Source: Verrucomicrobiota bacterium (GTDB lineage: Bacteria > Verrucomicrobiota > Verrucomicrobiia > Verrucomicrobiales > DEV007). Taken from it: a stretch of 64,000 bases of DNA. The notes under the pieces were generated by a model that saw nothing but the letters and a program-made list of their open reading frames with translations, ran no database searches and was not told the DNA's origin. How positions within the stretch are numbered: position 1 is the stretch's first letter; each line of letters begins with the position of its first letter. A program made the position numbers and the translations under genes. The DNA lies in contig JAGWVU010000005.1 in assembly GCA_018970725.1 (NCBI GenBank), positions 106,959 through 170,958 on the forward strand. The letters run 5' to 3'. Of the stretch, positions 51,564 to 60,642 are shown in pieces.

Positions 51564-54500
51564 TCAACGGAAATCATGGGAACTGACCTCCGCCACCGGC
51601 GCCTCGGCCAGCGCCTCGAGATGCAACGCGTAGACCGATATCACCCCGTCCTGTGACTGCACCCTCCCCTGAATCCGAAGAAACGCTTCCTGCGTGATCA
51701 CCAAACGAAACCGCTCAAACGTCGGCGCGGGGACAAAAATGTTCGCGATCCCCGTCTCGTCTTCCAAGCTGAGAAAGACGTGCCCCTTGGCCGTGCCCGG
51801 TCGCTGCCGGCAAATTACCAACCCTCCGACCACGATGTGCGCCCCATCGGTGGCTTGGGGCAAATCCGCCGCTCTCCAGAGATCCGCAAGGGATTCACGG
51901 AGATAAAACATGGGATGCGGCCCCGTTGTGAGGTGCTGCGTTTCATAATCCGCCTGGAGACGCTCGATTGGAGTCATCAAGGGAAGCCGATCCGCCGGCG
52001 CGTCCAGATGGGCGAACAAGTCATCTTCTCCCGGCGGCTGCTCCGCCCTCCACAAGGCGGCACGACGATTTCCGCCCCCGGGCAAGGCGTTGAGTGCCCC
52101 GGACTGCGCCAAAATCCGCCTCTCATCCCGGGCCACCCGGGTGCGTTGCAGAAAATCGGCGAGCGTGAGGAACGGAGCTTCCGCCCGACACCGCACAATC
52201 CGCTGCGCCGTCATCCGGGCCAAGCCTTTCAAATCGCAAAGTCCAAGCCGGATTTCGCGATCGGAAACCACCTCGCACCCCTCGCCGGAATGGACCACGC
52301 AAACGGGACATACCCGGATCCCATGGCGCTTCGCATCCTGTAGCAGCGTGGCCGTCGCATAAAATCCCATGGGCTGGTTGTTGATCAGCCCGGCGTAAAA
52401 CTCCGCCATCCGGTGCACCTTGAGCCAAGCGCTGGCATAGGCGATCAGCGCGAAGCTGATCGCGTGGGACTCCGGAAATCCATACAACGCGAACGATTGG
52501 ATCGCCGTCACAATCCGTTCTTGTAACCCGCCATCCACCCCCTTTTCCGTCATCGCACCGCGCAACTTGCCCATCACCCGGTTCATTCGCTCCGGGGAAC
52601 GGTGAAAACTCATGGCCCGTCGCAACTCCTCCGCCTCGGACCCGGTGAAATCCGCGATCACCATCGCCATCCGCAAAACCTGTTCCTGAAACAATGGCAC
52701 CCCCAAGGTCCGCTCCAACGCCGGTTTGAACCGGTCGTCGATGCAGTCCACCGCTTCCCTGCCATTGCGGCGGTTCAAATAGGGGTGGACCATTTTCCCC
52801 ACGATCGGTCCCGGACGGATCAGCGCGGTCTCGATCACGATGTCATAAAACACTTTGGGCTGCATCCGCGGCAGCGTCGCCATCTGGGCCCGGCTTTCCA
52901 CTTGGAACAAACCGATGGTGTCCGCACGGCAGAGCATGTCGAACACCGCGGGATCGTCCTTGGGAAGGCGCGCCAAATCCACCGGCCGCCCACGGTCGCT
53001 GCACATCCGCAACGTATCCTGAACCGCCGACAGCATGCCGAGCCCGAGAAGATCCACTTTCACGATTCCCAGGTCCGCGCAATCGTCCTTGTCCCATTGC
53101 ACCACCACTCGCCCCGGCATCGAGGCCCTCTCCAACGGCACCACCGTGTCCAACGGGCGGTCCGAAATAATCATCCCCCCGGAATGCTGCCCCAGGTGAC
53201 GCGGAAGACCGATCGCCCGTCGGCACAATTCCATGGCAATGCCGATCCGCGGATGTCGCCCCGGCAACCCCGCCATCTCCAGCCGCTCCCTCAATTCCGT
53301 GGTTTCCGGGTAATCCCCCTGCCCGCCAAGATCGGAAAAACGACCGAGCACGTCTTCAGGCAGATCGAGCACCTTGCCCATCTCCCGCATCGCGCTCTTG
53401 GTCCGATACGTGATCACGTTCGCCGTCATCGCCGCCCCTCGCGGTTGGTAGCGCCGGAAGACTTCCTGAATCACCGCTTCCCGGCGGTCGCCACTTGGCA
53501 GATCGATGTCAATGTCCGGCCAGGAAGTGCGCCCCTCACTCAAAAAACGCTCGAACAAGAGGTTGCCCCCCACCGGATCGACATTCGTGATTCCCAGGCT
53601 GTAACAAACCGCGCTATTGGCCGCACTTCCCCGTCCTTGAGCCAGAATTCCCTGTTCCCGGGCAAATTCCGTGATCTGCCAAACGATCAAAAAGTATCCG
53701 GAGAATCCCAGGCGGCGGATAAGATCCAACTCATGCTCGATCTGCCTTTTCACCGCCGGCGTGATCTTCCCGTAACGTCGACGCGCCCCGGCATAAGCCT
53801 CCCGCCGCAAGACGCTGTCCTCACTCTCTCCGGGTGCCGTGGGATAACGGGGGAATTGATAGCCCAAATCCTCCAACGTGAACTCCAACCGGTCCGCCAG
53901 TTCCAAGGTGTTCCGGAGCGCCTCCGGCTGATCCGAGAACAACTCCGCCATCTCGCGCCCGCCTTTGAGATACCGCTCCGCATTGCGCGCCAACAGGACG
54001 CCGGCCTGGTCCAATCGCGTGTGATTCCGCAGGCAGGTAAAGGCATCCAGCATCTTCCGCCCCTCCGGATCCGAGGCGCAGGGGCCGTTGCTGGCCACGA
54101 TCCGCAACCCGTGCGCTCCGGCCAAATCACTCAGGATCCGCCCCGTCAACCGCTCGCCGCGCAGGCAGTGCCTTTGCACTTCCACCCAAACCTGACCGCT
54201 CCCATAAATCCTGACCAGCCTCCCGAGGACTTCCGCGGCGGCGGCCACCCCGGTCCCCGCCGTCCCCAGACAACGCCGCAACGGCCCCTCCTCATCACCG
54301 GTCAAGACGTGCAATCCTTCGCGGAACTCTTCCAACTCTTCCCACAAGACCGTCCCCGCCCCCTTCTCCGCCCGGAGCTTCGCGCGGGTGAGCAACTGGC
54401 AGAGATTCCCATAACCCGCCCTCGTCGCGGCCAAAACCGGGAGGACGCTTCCCCCTTCCAAACTGACCTCGGCCCCCACCCAGGCCCGAAAGCCACCGGC

Positions 54501-54674
54501 AAGCTCCCGCGCCCTGACATTGGCCCGCGCCGCCCCGTAGACCCCATCCCGGTCCGTCACCGCCAGCCCACTCAACCCCAACTCATGCGCCCTCTCCACC
54601 AGGTCTTCCGGATGGGAAACCCCACGATGGAAACTAAAGGCACTGCGGGCGTGCAACTCGACGAAAGAGGACAC
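51564..54674 (-). CDS. dnaE2: Error-prone DNA polymerase III alpha subunit (DnaE2/ImuC)
   Basis: A 1036-residue C-family polymerase, the length of DnaE2/ImuC and shorter than replicative DnaE. It opens with the PHP domain (FVELHARSAFSFHRGVSHPEDLVERA), has the palm acidic motif SWPDIDIDLPSGDRREA, GRGSAANSAVCYSLGIT, and the helix-hairpin-helix and OB regions near the end (LEDETGIANIFVPAP). DnaE2 performs translesion synthesis in the SOS response together with ImuA/ImuB, which are not adjacent here. The GTG start at 54674 is preceded by an 8-bp inverted repeat (54699-54724) that could be an operator. Its stop lies close to the convergent small membrane protein gene. The gene assignment is very firm. 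Confidence 0.94.
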   Translation of the reverse strand: MSSFVELHARSAFSFHRGVSHPEDLVERAHELGLSGLAVTDRDGVYGAARANVRARELAGGFRAWVGAEVSLEGGSVLPVLAATRAGYGNLCQLLTRAKLRAEKGAGTVLWEELEEFREGLHVLTGDEEGPLRRCLGTAGTGVAAAAEVLGRLVRIYGSGQVWVEVQRHCLRGERLTGRILSDLAGAHGLRIVASNGPCASDPEGRKMLDAFTCLRNHTRLDQAGVLLARNAERYLKGGREMAELFSDQPEALRNTLELADRLEFTLEDLGYQFPRYPTAPGESEDSVLRREAYAGARRRYGKITPAVKRQIEHELDLIRRLGFSGYFLIVWQITEFAREQGILAQGRGSAANSAVCYSLGITNVDPVGGNLLFERFLSEGRTSWPDIDIDLPSGDRREAVIQEVFRRYQPRGAAMTANVITYRTKSAMREMGKVLDLPEDVLGRFSDLGGQGDYPETTELRERLEMAGLPGRHPRIGIAMELCRRAIGLPRHLGQHSGGMIISDRPLDTVVPLERASMPGRVVVQWDKDDCADLGIVKVDLLGLGMLSAVQDTLRMCSDRGRPVDLARLPKDDPAVFDMLCRADTIGLFQVESRAQMATLPRMQPKVFYDIVIETALIRPGPIVGKMVHPYLNRRNGREAVDCIDDRFKPALERTLGVPLFQEQVLRMAMVIADFTGSEAEELRRAMSFHRSPERMNRVMGKLRGAMTEKGVDGGLQERIVTAIQSFALYGFPESHAISFALIAYASAWLKVHRMAEFYAGLINNQPMGFYATATLLQDAKRHGIRVCPVCVVHSGEGCEVVSDREIRLGLCDLKGLARMTAQRIVRCRAEAPFLTLADFLQRTRVARDERRILAQSGALNALPGGGNRRAALWRAEQPPGEDDLFAHLDAPADRLPLMTPIERLQADYETQHLTTGPHPMFYLRESLADLWRAADLPQATDGAHIVVGGLVICRQRPGTAKGHVFLSLEDETGIANIFVPAPTFERFRLVITQEAFLRIQGRVQSQDGVISVYALHLEALAEAPVAEVSSHDFR

Positions 54675-54698
54675 ACCGAATGATACGCGTGAACGCGG

Positions 54699-54724
54699 AT
54701 TTCTGAACAGTTTTTTTCAGAAAT
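54699..54724. promoter_or_regulatory. Inverted repeat upstream of dnaE2
   Basis: ATTTCTGA (54699-54706) and TCAGAAAT (54717-54724) are perfect complements around a 10-base, mainly T, centre. It lies 25-50 bases before the dnaE2 start, where an SOS operator would be expected. Whether LexA binds it is not shown; it does not match the E. coli LexA consensus. Confidence 0.45.
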
Positions 54725-54747
54725 TCAAGCGTGCCGCGGTCCTGATC

Positions 54748-54897
54748 TCAGCGAGGAAAGGAGTCGACCACCCAAAGCTCGGAGGAAAGGGACGGACCAA
54801 AAGCATCGCCGCCATTGCCAAGGGATGCTTCCCAGGAGGTGTAGGACCACCCAAAATATCCCAACGCCATCGCGAAGAAGAGGTAAAGGGTCTTCAT
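54748..54897 (-). CDS. Small membrane or secreted protein (49 residues)
   Basis: An ORF of 49 codons lying in the 312-base gap between dnaE2 and the PVC cytochrome gene. The N-terminus (MKTLYLFFAMALGYFGW) looks like a membrane anchor or uncleaved signal, followed by a Ser/Gly-rich tail ending LWVVDSFPR. No similarity is recognised. It has no clear Shine-Dalgarno site; upstream bases (54931-54970) are AT-rich and could hold a promoter. It might be real or chance; the clean hydrophobic start is the main support. Confidence 0.4.
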   Translation of the reverse strand: MKTLYLFFAMALGYFGWSYTSWEASLGNGGDAFGPSLSSELWVVDSFPR

Positions 54898-54986
54898 GGC
54901 AGGCAACCTACACAACGGCACCCGCCTGTCACGAAATTAATTAGGATTACTTTACAATTAGGGGTATCAAACGATTCCGCGCTCCG

Positions 54987-57506
54987 TCAGTGGAACATCG
55001 GGTCGTCCCGGTTTCCTTTAGATAGCAGATACGCCAGAAGATCCAGCACGTCGTCTTTCTCCAACGTGGAAATCAAGCCGGGCGGCATCATCGAAATCGG
55101 TGAGGGCGTGACCGATTTCACCTGATTGGCCGGCACCGCCGTGAGGTTGCCAGGGTCGAACATGTTCGTGGAAATCTGATAGACCTCTCCGTTCAGATTG
55201 CCGATCCGCCCGGCCACCTGCGTTCCGTCCCGCAACTCGAAGACCATCGCACCGTATTGGTCGGAAATCTCCTTGCTGGGTTCGATGATGGACTCCAGCA
55301 GATCCATCGGACTGAACTTCCCGGCCACGGAGGTCAGGTCCGGTCCCACCGCTCCTCCTTCCTCATTGAAACGGTGACAGGCATAGCAACTCGCCGCGCC
55401 AAACATCTTGCGACCGTTTTCAAAGTCCCGGTTTCCCTCCAACCCGACATGAATGACATCATCAAAGTCCGACACCGCCCAAAGTTTCACGAAGTTCCTC
55501 GCCGCCAGGGTGAACTGTGGTCCCTCCCCTTCCGGCTTCCGTTCGAGGAGCGTGGCATACTCCGCCTTTTCCGCGGCGCTCATCCCGGCCACCACCGCAT
55601 TCTTGATCTCGGTCACGAACAGCTCGAGGTTGGCTCCCCCGCGAAAAGTCCGCGCCCGGACCAGCCACTCCAAAAAGCCTTTCCGCGCCCGGGGCGTCCA
55701 TCCATCGCGGGCCAGGCGCAGGTTCGTGGCATAGCCCAATTGCTCCTCCTGGGATGGCGCGGATTCCAGCAACTCCACGCCTTTCCCCGGAAGCGACGGC
55801 GCCCCGAGATTGGCCAGCAGCCGGGTCAATTCCATGTTTTCCTGGACCGAGACCGCGGGATACAGCGGATCGAGCACCGCGATGGCAGCTTCACGGCGCG
55901 GGGCGGAGAGCTGACTGGGAAATCCCCCTCCATGACGGACCAACACCAATTCATAAGCCCGCAACCAATCCAACCGCAAAGCGGGGGACAACCCCGTGTA
56001 ATCCATCGAGTTCAAAGCCGACAACAAACCGTCGATCAATCCCGACTCGCTTGGAGCCACCCGGGCCAACGCCACCAACGCCGCCAGCCGGCTGCCCGGG
56101 TCCCGCTCGGTCAGGGCCAACCCCTTCCACTGCTCGAAGGGCTGGTGCTCCAAAGCCACCCGCGCCGCATGCCGGATTCCCCGGTCCTCGTGCCCGAGAT
56201 AGGGCCAGGCACTGGCAATCGCCCTCGCCGTGGCCTGTCCATGCAAACTTTCCAACTCCCGGCGCAGCTTCCGCGCCGGACTCTCGAGGGATTCGGCGGA
56301 GACTACCACCGGATCGGTCGAATCCCCGCCCTTGTAGGTGATCCGGTAGACCCCGGATTGAACCTTCCGCCCGCCCACCGCCAGATAGAGGGCCCCGTCC
56401 CCGGGATGAACCAGAAGATCCGTCAACGGCAAGGGCTGACCCGCGAGGAATTCCTCCCGATCCGCGACAAAGGTCGATCCTGACGGCTTCAGAAAAACAG
56501 CGTGCAGTTTGCCGTAACTCCAATCGCTGATGAACAGCGCGTTCTGGTATTTCGCCGGAAATTTCGCCCCATAGCCGAAGGTCACCCCGGTCGGAGATCC
56601 CGGGCCGATGTTGATCACCGCTCCGAAGCTGTCGAGGTAGTAGTCCGGCCACTTGTGGGACCCGTTCCGCCAACCGAAGTCCGCCCCGCTCACCACATGA
56701 TTGACCCGCGTCGGTCGATACCAAGGCGTATTCAGATCCCATTCCATGTCCGCGTCGTATGCAAACAACTCCCCGGACCGGTCGAAAGCCGCATCGTAAG
56801 GATTGCGGAACCCGGTGGCCGTGACTTCCCAGTTTTTCCCCTCGGGATCCGTCTTGGCGATCCATCCCCGGGGAGCCAGCACTCCTTTCATGAAACCCCG
56901 GCCGTAGATTCGCGGAACAACCTCGTCCTCCCCCCAGAAGGGAGGCGTCCGCGTCAGGGCTCCATCGGGCAAGGGCGTCTGGTTCCCGCAGACCACATGA
57001 AGTGACTTGCCGTCCGGTCCCAGCAGAACGGAATGCGGCCCGTGCTCCCCGGCCCGGTCGGTGAACTCCCGCAAGAGTTCGACTTTGTCATACCGGTCAT
57101 CGCCATCCGTATCGCGGACCCGGTAAAGTCCCTTGGGCCGTTCGTTGGAGTTCACGACGACATACAAAGCTCCGAAGGCGTGGAGCAGGCCCTGGGCGTG
57201 TCCAATATCCAAGGCGATGCGCTCGATATCGCCGGGCCGCAACACCTCCCCGGGCGCCGGGACCGGGAAACGATAGAGCGGTCCATTTTGATCGGAAACA
57301 ATGAGCCGTCCCTTTGGATCCACCGCCATGGCCACCCAGGAACCCTGGGTCTCCTTGGGCACGGAGTAGAGGAGTTCCGCGTGAAATCCGGGCCGCAACT
57401 TGAGCTTGTCCGGTGGGGTCGCCTCCGCCGGATTCTGAGCCTGTCCGCCAAGCGGCCAGAGCGCGATCCCCAAAGCGAGCGGGATGGAAAAAACAGAACG
57501 GGACAT
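54987..57506 (-). CDS. PVC-type propeller-HEAT-heme c protein
   Basis: An 839-residue periplasmic protein of a family common in Planctomycetes and Verrucomicrobia. A signal peptide (IPLALGIALWPLGGQA) leads to a six-bladed-propeller dehydrogenase-like domain (about 35-390; LRPGFHAELLYS, VAMAVDPKGRLIVSDQNG, RNPYDAAFDRSGELFAYDADMEWD), then a HEAT-like helical region (about 410-650), then a cytochrome c domain with CYACH (707-711), the Met region GPDLTSVAGKFSP and DLLESIIEPSKEISDQY. The C-terminus follows the DGTQVAGRI...PSPISMMPPGLI pattern of this group, whose PMSMPPG Met is the expected axial ligand. Substrate unknown; a sugar or alcohol is guessed from the propeller. Confidence 0.88.
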   Translation of the reverse strand: MSRSVFSIPLALGIALWPLGGQAQNPAEATPPDKLKLRPGFHAELLYSVPKETQGSWVAMAVDPKGRLIVSDQNGPLYRFPVPAPGEVLRPGDIERIALDIGHAQGLLHAFGALYVVVNSNERPKGLYRVRDTDGDDRYDKVELLREFTDRAGEHGPHSVLLGPDGKSLHVVCGNQTPLPDGALTRTPPFWGEDEVVPRIYGRGFMKGVLAPRGWIAKTDPEGKNWEVTATGFRNPYDAAFDRSGELFAYDADMEWDLNTPWYRPTRVNHVVSGADFGWRNGSHKWPDYYLDSFGAVINIGPGSPTGVTFGYGAKFPAKYQNALFISDWSYGKLHAVFLKPSGSTFVADREEFLAGQPLPLTDLLVHPGDGALYLAVGGRKVQSGVYRITYKGGDSTDPVVVSAESLESPARKLRRELESLHGQATARAIASAWPYLGHEDRGIRHAARVALEHQPFEQWKGLALTERDPGSRLAALVALARVAPSESGLIDGLLSALNSMDYTGLSPALRLDWLRAYELVLVRHGGGFPSQLSAPRREAAIAVLDPLYPAVSVQENMELTRLLANLGAPSLPGKGVELLESAPSQEEQLGYATNLRLARDGWTPRARKGFLEWLVRARTFRGGANLELFVTEIKNAVVAGMSAAEKAEYATLLERKPEGEGPQFTLAARNFVKLWAVSDFDDVIHVGLEGNRDFENGRKMFGAASCYACHRFNEEGGAVGPDLTSVAGKFSPMDLLESIIEPSKEISDQYGAMVFELRDGTQVAGRIGNLNGEVYQISTNMFDPGNLTAVPANQVKSVTPSPISMMPPGLISTLEKDDVLDLLAYLLSKGNRDDPMFH

Positions 57507-57546
57507 CTTCCCTCTATAGTGGGGCGGAGGCGCGTGTCAACGCCCG

Positions 57547-57570
57547 GGCCTTCCGGAAACGAGGAAGGCC
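57547..57570. repeat. Intergenic hairpin between two cytochrome genes
   Basis: GGCCTTCC (57547-57554) pairs with GGAAGGCC (57563-57570) around an 8-base loop. No T-run follows it on the minus strand, so it is more likely an mRNA-stability or processing hairpin between the small cytochrome gene and the large PVC protein gene than a classical terminator. Confidence 0.45.
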
Positions 57571-57622
57571 GCGGCCCGGAGACGGGCGGCGGCCTTGACT
57601 GGAAACGGTTGCCTACGGAGGA

Positions 57623-58114
57623 TCAGCCAGCCTTCGCGGTCCGGGTGCTGGTGGCGGGAAATTCCTTGCCGTCCCACTCAAGCCCGTCATTCGGAGTCTT
57701 GTCCTCGGTCCAAGCACCGAAGTCAGCCCCTTGCTCGATCCACTTTTTAAACAATGCCTTCTCGGCATCCGTCCATTGCGGTGCCTTGCCTTGGGGCGGC
57801 TGGTGATCGTCACTGTCCAAAGGAAGCAGCGTCCGCTGGAGGAACGGGCTGTCGTCGGGCTTACCCGCGACAATCACCGGACCGCTTTCACCGCCCTTGA
57901 GGAAATCCGCCTTGTTGGTGATGACGAGATCCGCCTTCGGCCGCTTGTTCCGGCCGCGTTCATCCGTGTAGGCGGGCCGGTGACATTGGCCGCAACTCTG
58001 CTTGACGAACGGGTAGATCTGGGTGGCGAAGTCGATCTTGTCTTGGGCCACCGCGGCATCGGCCACAAGCAGTCCGGCCGCCAACAGGGTGAGGGATTTG
58101 AGGTCTTTGAACAT
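57623..58114 (-). CDS. Small periplasmic cytochrome c (PSCyt1-like)
   Basis: A 163-residue exported mono-heme c-type cytochrome. The signal peptide (LTLLAAGLLVADAAVAQ) is followed by DFATQIYPFVKQSCGQCH with the heme site CGQCH (41-45), and the segment GNKRP...PDDSPFLQRTLLPLDSDDHQPPQGKAPQWTDAEKALFKKWIEQGADF shows the LxxWIxxGA pattern of the planctomycete cytochrome C family. The His-containing DDHQPP sits where the MPP(K) axial motif is usual. Probably an electron carrier for neighbouring redox proteins, upstream of the large PVC heme protein on the same strand. ATG 58114 has no good Shine-Dalgarno site. Confidence 0.82.
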   Translation of the reverse strand: MFKDLKSLTLLAAGLLVADAAVAQDKIDFATQIYPFVKQSCGQCHRPAYTDERGRNKRPKADLVITNKADFLKGGESGPVIVAGKPDDSPFLQRTLLPLDSDDHQPPQGKAPQWTDAEKALFKKWIEQGADFGAWTEDKTPNDGLEWDGKEFPATSTRTAKAG

Positions 58115-58230
58115 TCGGTTGGAGATGGTTGGTTGTTCCAGAGCCCAAGCAACCGGACTCTGTTCCTGCCGAATGTAGAAAACAAGAGCCCGCCGCGCAA
58201 CTCGATATTCTCCGGGATTCAACCCAGCCC

Positions 58231-58503
58231 TTACAAAGCCGCCGCCGCCGCCGCATAGGGGGCCACTTCCGCGGCCTTGCCCACCGCCCTGGCTCCCGCC
58301 CGCGCCGCCGTTTTCGCGCCCCCCACCGCCAAATTGGTCGCGGTCCGCGCCGCCCCCACCATGCCATGGGCGGCTCCCGAAGCCGACGAAGCGGCGGAAC
58401 GCGCCAGACCACCCGCCGTGGCCAACGGATGAAGCAAGGCCCCGCAACCCGTATTCAAAAAGACTGAGACCATCAACAATGCCGGGAACCACGGACGCTT
58501 CAT
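58231..58503 (-). CDS. Small Ala-rich lipoprotein
   Basis: A 90-residue protein with a signal (PALLMVSVFLNTGC) and a plausible lipidation Cys20, though the -3 residue is Asn rather than Leu/Val. The rest is an Ala/Gly/Arg helix with regular small residues (AHGMVGAARTATNLAVGGAK), resembling an amphipathic helical spacer. GGAGG lies 5 bases before the ATG, a good ribosome binding site by the standards of this window. No known family. Confidence 0.65.
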   Translation of the reverse strand: MKRPWFPALLMVSVFLNTGCGALLHPLATAGGLARSAASSASGAAHGMVGAARTATNLAVGGAKTAARAGARAVGKAAEVAPYAAAAAAL

Positions 58504-58644
58504 ACAACCTCCATCCAACAGGGAAGCCGCGCCACTGTCAATCTCCATCGCCCCCGTTCCCGATGAATCCGTTCCGCGGGATGCCGTCAAACCTGTCGCC
58601 TTCCCTCAGTAGAGGCTTGCGCCCGGCCCGAGAACATTCGATGG

Positions 58645-60579
58645 ATGGGCTTGGCCGATCACACCATGGCGATGTCCCCGAAGAGCCCGGAAACTCCAGA
58701 GAACCTGAATCCAACCCCGCCGGAAACGGCGCCGGTCCCGGGACCGCCCCCGTCATCCATCTCCGTCGCCCTGGGGAATCTCTTCCTCCTGATCATTCTC
58801 GTCTCCCTCGTCTCGATTCCCTTTCTCGTCTATTTCACGGACACCGGTTCCCGGGCCAAAGCCGAGTTTCGCAAAATGCTCCGCGCCCCCGCCGCGAAAG
58901 TCCCGTCCGCCTCCGAACTCGAAGCGGCCCGGCGCCGGGTTTCCGAGCTTGAACACAAGGTGGAACTGCTCGAGGCCCGCGAGGCCGCCGCCAAAGCGCA
59001 GACCGCTCCCGTCCCCGCGCCAACTCCTCCCCCGGCCAAAGCCGCGCTTCCGGCCCCACCCGTTCCCGAACTGTTGCCGCGTCGGGAATACGACGTCGCC
59101 AAACTTTTCAACGGCCTGAGCGTGCGCACGGTGCTCGACCTTTCGGAAGGCGCTACCGCAACGAAGGAACGGATCACCCCAGGTGCCTACGAATTCGAAG
59201 TCACCCTCAAAGTGGCCGTGCCCAAAGCGAACACCAGCCTGGCCGAACTCAGCGCGCTCAACCCCAGCCTGCCGTCGGTTCTGCCCGGGCTGCCCTCACT
59301 GCTCGGCTCCGCCAAGGTCTCTCCGTTTTTCGCGAAAATCTACTCGCTCAAACATGAACGGATCAAAGCCACCGCAACCCGGCTGGATCAGCTGGAGACC
59401 CGGCACAATTACTTCGACTGCGAAACCATCCTCGATCTGACGCATCCCGGCACCGGTCAAAAAGCGGTCCTCATCCAAGCGGAAATGGACGTCGTGGCCG
59501 ATGGCTCCGACGGTGATCGCATGCCCACCATCGATGACTACATCTCCCTCTCCGCCTACTACCAACCGACCACCAGCTACGGCTGGGCCAAGAAGACCCG
59601 GACGGAGAACCCGCTGCTCCCGCGGCTCGCGAAGGAACTCGCGGAGGTCGAGGCGGAATATGCCATCAAGGGCCTCCCCCCCGAGCGCAACCGATACCTC
59701 AACGACCGCCGCGCCGAACTAAAACGCCTTTTGGCGGATCTCGCCAGCCGCAGCTACCTCATCGCGGAAGCCGATCCCTTCATCGTCCTGCCCCTCTCCA
59801 TCGTCCGCCGCGATGTCGAAGCCACCCACCTGCCCGCCATCGGCGATCACGCCGTCGTGATTCACGGTGGCAAAGTCTATCCGGCCATCTGCGGGGACAG
59901 CGGTCCTTCCTGGAAAACCGGCGAGGCTTCCCTTCTCCTCGCCCGGACCATCGATGCCAACGCCGGCCCCTATCAACGCCCGGTGAGCGATCTCAAGGTC
60001 ACCTACCTTATCTTCCCAGGCTCGGCCGCGCCAACCCATGACGCCCCCGACCTGACCGCGATTTCCAGCCGCTGCCGGGAGTTGCTCAACGGCCTCGGAG
60101 GCCTGGGCGAGGGCGTCACCCTGCACCCTTGGCGCGACATCATCGCCGAACGCCGTGCCGTGCGCGAGTCGAATGCTTCCCTGGTCGAGGCCAAACGGCA
60201 CCTCACCAAGATCGCCAATCGCGAAGCCGCGGCGAATGCCGCCCTCCTCAAGGCCCGGGAGACCCACACCGCGGCCGAGGAGGCGCTCGACAAGGCGAAA
60301 GCCGTCTCCCCGGCCCCGGAACCGGTCACCTTGGAGCCGCTGCAAAAGGCCCTCGAGGAGACGGCCAAGCTGCTGGCCACGGCTCAAGCCTCCGCCCAAG
60401 CCGCCGCCACCGCCAAACGAAAAGCCACCGGGTTGGCCGACCTCGTCACGGCCAACGACGGCACCATCCGCACCGCGACCCACTCAGCCTATCCCGTGCC
60501 CCGCTCCGAAACCACGGATGTCGCCCTCGCCAAACTCGAGGAATCGAAGAAAGCCCTGGGGGAACTGGCCAAACTCTAA
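58645..60579 (+). CDS. Membrane-anchored protein with GH75-like (chitosanase-type) domain
   Basis: A 644-residue protein with one N-terminal membrane span (about 40-65: LGNLFLLIILVSLVSIPFLVYF), a coiled coil (about 80-115; ASELEAARRRVSELEHKVELL), a Pro/Ala linker, then a globular domain (about 150-490) and a second helical Ala/Glu-rich region (about 505-640). The globular part has the GH75 fungal-type chitosanase pattern: IQAEMDVVADGSDGDRMPT, ADPFIVLPLSIV, GDHAVVIHGGKVYPAICGDSGPSWKTGEASLLLAR, with Asp and Glu in the GDSGP...GEAS segment as catalytic candidates. GH75 enzymes hydrolyse chitosan; whether this one does is unproven. Start is ATG 58645, 58666 or 58672. Confidence 0.65.
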   Translation: MGLADHTMAMSPKSPETPENLNPTPPETAPVPGPPPSSISVALGNLFLLIILVSLVSIPFLVYFTDTGSRAKAEFRKMLRAPAAKVPSASELEAARRRVSELEHKVELLEAREAAAKAQTAPVPAPTPPPAKAALPAPPVPELLPRREYDVAKLFNGLSVRTVLDLSEGATATKERITPGAYEFEVTLKVAVPKANTSLAELSALNPSLPSVLPGLPSLLGSAKVSPFFAKIYSLKHERIKATATRLDQLETRHNYFDCETILDLTHPGTGQKAVLIQAEMDVVADGSDGDRMPTIDDYISLSAYYQPTTSYGWAKKTRTENPLLPRLAKELAEVEAEYAIKGLPPERNRYLNDRRAELKRLLADLASRSYLIAEADPFIVLPLSIVRRDVEATHLPAIGDHAVVIHGGKVYPAICGDSGPSWKTGEASLLLARTIDANAGPYQRPVSDLKVTYLIFPGSAAPTHDAPDLTAISSRCRELLNGLGGLGEGVTLHPWRDIIAERRAVRESNASLVEAKRHLTKIANREAAANAALLKARETHTAAEEALDKAKAVSPAPEPVTLEPLQKALEETAKLLATAQASAQAAATAKRKATGLADLVTANDGTIRTATHSAYPVPRSETTDVALAKLEESKKALGELAKL

Positions 60580-60642
60580 CGCACGGCCGGAACGCGGAAT
60601 TTTCTGTTTTTTCCTCCCCACGAACCGGGCATAGTGGAGACC

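Noticed and set aside
52602..54683. 693-codon open frame on the plus strand
   Set aside because: Antisense to dnaE2; composition is Pro/Arg/His-rich without any domain.
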